From positions 19,423 to 83,422 of the forward strand of contig NZ_KB905565.1 in NCBI RefSeq assembly GCF_000380965.1: a stretch of 64,000 nt of DNA, written 5' to 3'. Shown piece after piece: positions 59,505-64,000 of the stretch. Position 1 is the stretch's first letter. Every line of letters begins with the position of its first letter. Under the pieces are notes generated by a model. It was not told where the DNA came from and ran no database searches. It saw only the letters and a list, made by a program, of their open reading frames with translations. The DNA is from Paenibacillus ginsengihumi DSM 21568. Its GTDB lineage: Bacteria; Bacillota; Bacilli; Paenibacillales; NBRC-103111. A program made the translations under genes and the position numbers.

Positions 59505-59996
59505 ATGGCGGAAGCAGCAAATGACAACAGTTACTTGTATCGAGCGGCGAGCTTGGAGGATACGGCCTACTTGGCGCAGCGTCTCGCTTCACTGCTGGAG
59601 CCGGGCAGCGTGCTTGGCTTGGACGGCGACCTTGGCGCGGGCAAGACGGCTTTCTCCCAAGCGCTCGCTCGCGCCCTTGGCGTTCGGGATCTTGTCAATA
59701 GTCCCACGTTTACGATTATCAAAGAGTATGAGGGCGCGCAGCTTCCGTTTTACCATATGGATGTGTACAGGCTGTCCCTGGAGGAGGCCGACGAGCTCGG
59801 TCTGGACGATTATTTCTATGGAAGCGGAGTGACCTTGATCGAATGGGCTTCGCTCATCGAGGACATTTTGCCTCCGGAACGGCTCCATATCCATATCGCC
59901 TATGAAGAAAGCGGCCGCTCGTTCCGGCTTCATCCGATAGGAGAGCCGTATAGCGCGTGGTGCCGACAATTAAAGGAGAACGGTGTGCTGACATGA
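59505..59996 (+). CDS. tsaE: tRNA t6A synthesis ATPase TsaE
   Basis: A 163-residue P-loop protein. Walker A is GDLGAGKTAFSQALA (about 43-57); NSPTFTIIKEYEG and FYHMDVYRLS are family signatures, and LIEWASLIEDILP closes the site. It drives the TsaB-TsaD complex that makes threonylcarbamoyl-A37 in tRNA. ATG 59505 follows AAAAGGAGCGGG. The stop overlaps the tsaB start (ATGA). Confidence 0.95.
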   Translation: MAEAANDNSYLYRAASLEDTAYLAQRLASLLEPGSVLGLDGDLGAGKTAFSQALARALGVRDLVNSPTFTIIKEYEGAQLPFYHMDVYRLSLEEADELGLDDYFYGSGVTLIEWASLIEDILPPERLHIHIAYEESGRSFRLHPIGEPYSAWCRQLKENGVLT

Positions 59997-60898
59997 CGAG
60001 AGAACAATTTTCATCCATCACGGAGCCGGATGGTCTGCTGCTGGCAATCGATACGGCCACTGCATCGATGACGACAGCGCTTGTCCGCGGCGGCAAGCTG
60101 CTTGGCGAGACCGTATCCAAAGCCGAGCGCAACCATTCGATATATTTGGTTCCCACGGTCCAAAAGCTGCTGGAATCTGTCGGCGTGCAGCCAGGCGATT
60201 TGTCCGCGTTGGCGGTCGGTTGCGGGCCGGGGTCGTACACGGGCGTTCGAATCGGCGTCACGATGGCCAAGACGTTCGCCTGGACGCGCGGAATTCCCGT
60301 GATCAGCGTCTCGACGCTGGAAGCGCTGGCGCTTGGCGGGGCGGAGAAAACGGTTCGAGGTATCCCGGGCGAAGCGGAAGGGAATGATGAAGCTGTCCAA
60401 TCCGCCGCAAGCGATGCCCATCCCGAAATTGGCGGCAAGGGCGAGCCGCTGGCAGCGATGTCTTCGTTGCAGGCAGCATGGGCCGATCGTTCCGTCTGGG
60501 TCGTGCCGCTGGTCGACGCCCGGCGCGGACAAGCATTTACGGCATTGTTTCGGACGGCTCCGGGCGATGAGCTTTACTGGCAGCGCAGCGAGCCGGACGG
60601 CATTCGACTTGTCGTTGATTGGACCGAGCGTTTGTTGGAGCGGACGAAGGCGGAAGAGGCGCCGGCGCGGATTGTTTTTACAGGAGAACTGGACCTTCAT
60701 CGGGAAGCGATTCAACGATTCGCCGAGCGGTGGGACGGCAGCGTCTCCTTCGTTCCGCATGCGATGCGGGCGAGACATGTCGCCGAATTGGCCGGCGGGC
60801 TATGGCGGAGCGGGCAGTTCGAGGAAATTCATCGTCTCGTCCCCAATTATACCCAGTTGGCCGAAGCCGAAGCGAAGCTGCTGGCCAAACAAAAATAA
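59993..60898 (+). CDS. tsaB: tRNA t6A synthesis protein TsaB
   Basis: A 301-residue ASKHA-fold protein. LLLAIDTATASMTTAL starts the first lobe; NHSIYLVPTVQKLL and VGCGPGSYTGVRIGVTMAKT are the dimer and core signatures. It is about 60 residues longer than most TsaB proteins, owing to a polar insertion at about 120-165 (GIPGEAEGNDEAVQSAASDA) and a longer middle. ATG 59993 overlaps the tsaE stop. Confidence 0.93.
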   Translation: MTREQFSSITEPDGLLLAIDTATASMTTALVRGGKLLGETVSKAERNHSIYLVPTVQKLLESVGVQPGDLSALAVGCGPGSYTGVRIGVTMAKTFAWTRGIPVISVSTLEALALGGAEKTVRGIPGEAEGNDEAVQSAASDAHPEIGGKGEPLAAMSSLQAAWADRSVWVVPLVDARRGQAFTALFRTAPGDELYWQRSEPDGIRLVVDWTERLLERTKAEEAPARIVFTGELDLHREAIQRFAERWDGSVSFVPHAMRARHVAELAGGLWRSGQFEEIHRLVPNYTQLAEAEAKLLAKQK

Positions 60899-60910
60899 GG
60901 GGGCGAGTCA

Positions 60911-61447
60911 ATGGAAGAAGCGAAAGCTTGGGGCTTGTCCAATTCCGTTCAGCTGCGCCCTATGCGGGTGGAGGATATCCCGGCTATTTGCGAAATCGAG
61001 CAGGAAGCGTTCACGACGCCATGGACCTCCGGCGCTTTCCATAATGAGTTGACTCATAACCAATTCGCCAAATACATCGTATTGGAATGCGACGGCGAAA
61101 TTGCCGGCTACGGAGGGATGTGGCTGATTATGGAAGAAGCCCACGTCACGAACATCGCCGTTCGTTCCAAATTCCGCGGGCTCAAGTTCGGGGAACGATT
61201 GATGCGCGAAATGCAGCGGACTGCCCGATTATTTGGCGCCGTGCGGATGACGCTGGAGGTGCGCCCTTCCAATATAATCGCGCAGCGGCTGTACGAGAAG
61301 CTGGGCTTTTATTCGGTTGGCGTGCGCCGAGGCTACTATACGGACAATCAGGAGGACGCTATTATCATGTGGGCCGAGCTCCCCGATGACCGCGCTGCGG
61401 AGAGCGTCCGATCGCAGCGGAACGGGGCTGCGGCGGAAACGGAATAA
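60911..61447 (+). CDS. rimI: ribosomal-protein-alanine N-acetyltransferase RimI
   Basis: A 178-residue GNAT enzyme. LRPMRVEDIPAICEIEQEAF and TPWTSGAFHNEL open the fold. NIAVRSKFRGLKFGERLM is the acetyl-CoA loop, and EVRPSNIIAQRLYEKLGF is motif B. The last 20 residues (RAAESVRSQRNGAAAETE) are a polar tail. It lies between tsaB and tsaD as in most Firmicutes. Confidence 0.92.
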   Translation: MEEAKAWGLSNSVQLRPMRVEDIPAICEIEQEAFTTPWTSGAFHNELTHNQFAKYIVLECDGEIAGYGGMWLIMEEAHVTNIAVRSKFRGLKFGERLMREMQRTARLFGAVRMTLEVRPSNIIAQRLYEKLGFYSVGVRRGYYTDNQEDAIIMWAELPDDRAAESVRSQRNGAAAETE

Positions 61448-61476
61448 CGAGCAATGGAAGAAAGGTTCGTAAACGG

Positions 61477-62532
61477 ATGAACATTCAACGAATGCAGGAA
61501 ATGGCGAACGGCGATTCGCCGACATATATCGTCGCGATTGAGACGAGCTGTGATGAGACATCGGCAGCGGTTGTACGCGACGGCAAAGAAGTGCTGTCCA
61601 ATGTCGTATCGAGCCAGGTGGATATCCACCAAAAATTCGGCGGCGTTGTTCCCGAGGTGGCCTCCCGCAAGCATGTGGAATCGGTCAGCTGGATCATCGA
61701 GCAGGCCTTCGAGGAAGCGGGAATCGCACCGCATGAGGTAGCTGCGGTAGCGGTAACGCAAGGGCCAGGTCTTGTCGGCTCGCTGCTGGTCGGCATGGTT
61801 GCGGCGAAGGCGCTGGCTTTTGCCTTGGGCAAACCGTTAATCGGCGTGCACCATATTGCCGGCCATATTTATGCCAATCAGCTGGTCCACGATTTGCAAT
61901 ATCCGTTGGTCGCTCTGGTCGTGTCCGGCGGGCATACCGAGCTTGTGCACGTTGAGACCGAGGGACGCTTTCGCATTATAGGTCAAACGCGGGATGACGC
62001 AGCCGGCGAAGCGTACGACAAAGTGGCCCGTGCGCTGAAACTCCCTTATCCCGGTGGGCCTCATGTCGACCGACTTGCCCACGAAGCGGACGAAGCGGTC
62101 GAAATGCCGCGGGCGTGGCTTGAGTCCAATTCCTACGACTTCAGCTTCAGCGGCTTGAAATCTGCCGTGATGGCCGCCTTGAATCAGGCTCGTATGAAGG
62201 GGATCGAGCTTGCTCCTTCCGCCGTAGCCCGCGGCTTTCAGGATTCCGTGATCGATGTGCTGGTGAACAAATCGCTCCGCGCCGCTCGGGACGTTGGCGC
62301 CCGGCAGCTGCTGTTGGCTGGAGGCGTCGCCGCCAATAAGGGACTGCGGACGGAGCTTGCCGCCCGCTGCTCTGCGGAAGGGCTGCCGCTGCTTGTGCCG
62401 CCCCTTAGCTTATGCACGGACAACGCGGCCATGATCGCCGCCGCGGCGTTCCTCAAGCTTCGCCGGGGGCAGTATTCTTCTTTGACGATGAAGGCGGAGC
62501 CGCTGATGAAGCTGGAGAGCTGGTCAGTGTAA
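61477..62532 (+). CDS. tsaD: tRNA t6A transferase TsaD
   Basis: A 351-residue TsaD (Kae1/Gcp). IVAIETSCDETSAAVV starts the ASKHA fold, VGVHHIAGH-type metal ligands are His126 and His130 in VHHIAGH, then VVSGGHTEL, GEAYDKVARAL and LLAGGVAANKGLR. It attaches the threonylcarbamoyl group to A37. The ribosome-binding site (GGAAGAAAGG) is modest. It is the last gene of the thiL-tsaE-tsaB-rimI-tsaD run. Confidence 0.95.
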   Translation: MNIQRMQEMANGDSPTYIVAIETSCDETSAAVVRDGKEVLSNVVSSQVDIHQKFGGVVPEVASRKHVESVSWIIEQAFEEAGIAPHEVAAVAVTQGPGLVGSLLVGMVAAKALAFALGKPLIGVHHIAGHIYANQLVHDLQYPLVALVVSGGHTELVHVETEGRFRIIGQTRDDAAGEAYDKVARALKLPYPGGPHVDRLAHEADEAVEMPRAWLESNSYDFSFSGLKSAVMAALNQARMKGIELAPSAVARGFQDSVIDVLVNKSLRAARDVGARQLLLAGGVAANKGLRTELAARCSAEGLPLLVPPLSLCTDNAAMIAAAAFLKLRRGQYSSLTMKAEPLMKLESWSV

Positions 62533-62538
62533 TATAGG

Positions 62539-62679
62539 TTGAAAATGCCGCCAGCGCGGCAGAACCGGGGGCTACTTTCACGAGAGGCGCCTATGACGAG
62601 CGAATCCTTTCGTCATCAGTCGTCGCCTCCGGCGTTGAAATTTTGGCCCGTGGATTAATCGCCAAATTTTCGAGAGAGT
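62539..62679 (+). repeat. TAGACGCC-family repeat after tsaD
   Basis: Begins with a remnant of the extension module (to GGGGGCTACTTTCACGAGAG), then GGCGCCTATGACGAGCG. The middle hairpin is CGCC-TCC-GGCG, where other copies have CACC/GGTG, so both sides of the stem changed together. The last hairpin is TTGAAATTTTGGC...GCCAAATTTTCGA. Confidence 0.85.
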
Positions 62680-62683
62680 CCGC

Positions 62684-62955
62684 AAATGTTGTATTTTGTA
62701 CAACAAAAACGGGGGGATAAACCCTATTTACGGCTCAATGTTGTAGAATGTACAACATTTTGGGCGATGATCCCGGGTTTGAAGCCAATCGCGCCCAAAA
62801 TGTTGCACGAAGTGCAACATTTCCCTTACTATTGTGCGAGGAACGCGGCAAATGTTGCATTTTATGCAGGATTTGTTGCCTCATGTGCTAGGAGTCGCCC
62901 GGGGAAGGACGCGCTAACATGGAGTGCGTACGTTAACGTGGAGTCCAAACGCTAA
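62684..62955 (+). repeat. TGTTGCA-palindrome repeat, copy 2
   Basis: Second copy of the element at 340-592, again right behind a TAGACGCC-family copy. Perfect dyads AATGTTGTA-GAATG-TACAACATT and AATGTTGCAC-GAA-GTGCAACATT lie at about 62740-62762 and 62799-62821. The tail has three CGCTAAC/CGTTAAC-(T/A)GGAGT-like units with a period of about 17 bases. The reading frame at 62686-62955 is a by-product. Confidence 0.8.
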
Positions 62956-63097
62956 TATGAAGTGCGCGCTTACGCGGGTTTCGGGGGCGCCGGGCTGGGT
63001 ATCTTCGTCGCAGTAAAGTGCAGATTTGCACAATAAAGGGCCATGCCCGAGAGCAAGTTTTTCTCGAGCGCTGCCAGAAAAGTTCCTTTTGCCCGAG

Positions 63098-63282
63098 CTA
63101 ACGCTAGCCACAGAGCTTATTTAGCTCGAAACGATCGATTTGACATTCTAACGCAAGTGAGTAGCCTTATTGGGCATTTTGGGCTACCCGATTCAGCGTT
63201 TCTGACCAAATAGCGTTACTACGTTTCGTTACATTTTAAAAAATGCTCGATTCAGCAAAATAGCGTTTGTCACCAGCGTTAG
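63098..63282. repeat. MITE-like repeat with inverted ends, copy 2
   Basis: Starts CTAACGCT and ends AGCGTTAG. The interior matches 14785-14966 through long blocks (CACAGAGCTTATTT, TCGAAACGATCGATTTG, CGTTACATTTTAAAAA, AAAATAGCGTTTGTCAC). It lies 160 bases before the rrn promoters. Confidence 0.75.
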
Positions 63283-63374
63283 AAATTTGGAAGCTTCGGC
63301 GGGAGCGCAGGAAGGGACAGCTCAGTAAGGAACAGCTGATGAAATAAACACGGCTTGGGCAGTATTGTTTTCGC

Positions 63375-63409
63375 ATCGACGCCTATGACGAATGATTCCT
63401 TCGTCATTG
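63375..63409 (+). repeat. TAGACGCC-family repeat fragment
   Basis: ATCGACGCCTATGACGAATG and the closing arm TTCGTCAT: only the first hairpin is left, just upstream of the rrn P1 promoter. Confidence 0.6.
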
Positions 63410-63445
63410 CATTTTGCTTGGCAAGAAACACCCCCTATTTAATAC

Positions 63446-63474
63446 TTGCAAACTGAATTTAATTTTGATATAGT
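63446..63474 (+). promoter_or_regulatory. rrn promoter P1
   Basis: TTGCAA (63446-63451), 17 bases, TATAGT (63469-63474, 5 of 6). The AT-rich upstream and following bases fit rRNA promoters of Bacillales. Confidence 0.75.
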
Positions 63475-63540
63475 ATTCGTTGCTGCTTCTGTTGCGGGCG
63501 AAAAAAGTCGAATAAAATCGATTTTGGGAGAAAAAAGTAC

Positions 63541-63569
63541 TTGCAACGAAGAAGTAAACATGATATATT
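63541..63569 (+). promoter_or_regulatory. rrn promoter P2
   Basis: TTGCAA (63541-63546), 17 bases, TATATT (63564-63569, 5 of 6). It starts 95 bases after P1, giving the tandem arrangement common for rrn operons. The leader contains CTTTGAAAACTGAACAACG. Confidence 0.75.
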
Positions 63570-63703
63570 ATAAAAGTCGCTTCTGAGAGGTTGATAAAAC
63601 CGATAGGAGCACTAAGAAATGATCTTGTCCTTTGAAAACTGAACAACGAGCAAGTGTTTGTGCGACTTTAAGCAAGTCAAAGCCATGAGCTAAATCAACA
63701 TCC

Positions 63704-64000
63704 TTTTTGGAGAGTTTGATCCTGGCTCAGGACGAACGCTGGCGGCGTGCCTAATACATGCAAGTCGAGCGCTGGATGATTTCCTTCGGGGAATTATCCG
63801 GAGCGGCGGACGGGGGAGTAACACGTAGGCAACCTGCCCGGAAGACCGGGATAACTACCGGAAACGGTAGCTAATACCGGATAGGTGGCTTCTTCGCATG
63901 GGGGAGCCAAGAAACGCGGAGCAATCTGCGGCTTACGGATGGGCCTGCGGCGCATTAGCTAGTTGGCAGGGTAACGGCCTACCAAGGCGACGATGCGTAG
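63704..64000 (+). rRNA. rrs: 16S ribosomal RNA, 5' part (continues beyond the window)
   Basis: GGAGAGTTTGATCCTGGCTC at about 63709, then GAACGCTGGCGGCGTGCCTA and ACATGCAAGTCGAGCG, the invariant 5' domain of bacterial 16S rRNA. The V1 loop (GCTGGATGATTTCCTTCGGG) and the GGATAACTACCGGAAACGGT segment are of Bacilli type. The 5' end is placed by comparison with B. subtilis and may be off by a few bases. About 300 of 1550 bases are inside. Confidence 0.97.

Noticed and set aside
62686..62955. 89-codon frame MLYFVQQKRGDKP...
   Set aside because: It resembles the frame at 344-565 only because both lie in the same palindromic DNA repeat; no ribosome-binding site and the frame breaks differently in the two copies.
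1..64000. Prophage or insertion sequence with transposase
   Set aside because: No integrase, transposase or phage structural gene was recognised in any frame; mobile traits are limited to small non-coding repeats.

Overview
The window looks like chromosome from a spore-forming, fairly GC-rich Paenibacillaceae bacterium (Paenibacillus/Cohnella-like). This rests on a Firmicutes-type 16S rRNA start at the right edge, a gerA-type germination operon, an H-type small acid-soluble spore protein, SinI/SinR-type regulators and a YesM/YesN-type sugar operon. The organism call is by eye; no search was run.

Layout. 1-2400: repeats, a small membrane protein and an alpha/beta hydrolase. 2488-9269: a two-component system followed by a carbohydrate ABC importer. 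9357-14612: an SH3-like repeat protein, an FAD amine-oxidase/desaturase-like enzyme, a Gfo/Idh/MocA oxidoreductase and a CsoR repressor. 15319-19460: a secreted LysM 5'-nucleotidase, a DUF445 protein and an E. coli-type thymidine kinase. 19632-32886: a surface-glycan region with sinI and sinR, a minus-strand operon (sinR paralog, glmS, HEAT protein, GT2 synthase, pseudo-receiver protein, TIM-barrel glycosidase-like protein) and a divergent plus-strand operon (UbiA-family transferase, SMR-type flippase subunit, divergent PAP2 phosphatase, GT-C-like protein). 32935-42155: an SgrR-like regulator, a split chromate transporter with an Lrp regulator, an ArsR/YhfC pair, a HAD hydrolase, bactofilin and an M23 peptidase. 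42188-46869: germination operon. 47083-50519: cardiolipin synthase and a divergent split LigD. 50638-56406: sugar-catabolism island with a deletion scar. 56475-62532: Ku, SspH, ThiL and TsaE-TsaB-RimI-TsaD. 62533-64000: repeats, rrn promoters and the 5' end of 16S rRNA.

Two things stand out. First, a dispersed intergenic repeat (about 90-240 bp, at least 10 substantial copies) begins TAGACGCC, folds into three hairpins whose sequence changes while pairing is kept, and ends TTTTCAAGATAG. In several operons it fills the whole space between genes: its first three bases are the stop codon of the upstream gene (10933, 44057, 59392) and its end abuts the ribosome-binding site of the downstream gene. 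Most copies lie in the same orientation relative to transcription.

Second, the 9-kb minus-strand operon headed by a SinR paralog and the divergent polyprenyl-sugar operon share one control region carrying three exact matches to the SinR box GTTCTYT, one over a -35 element. Together they look like a coordinately regulated surface-glycan system: GlmS for amino-sugar supply, a processive GT2 synthase, a regulator whose receiver domain has Glu in place of the phospho-accepting Asp, and a lipid-linked sugar branch. Its product is not known from sequence.
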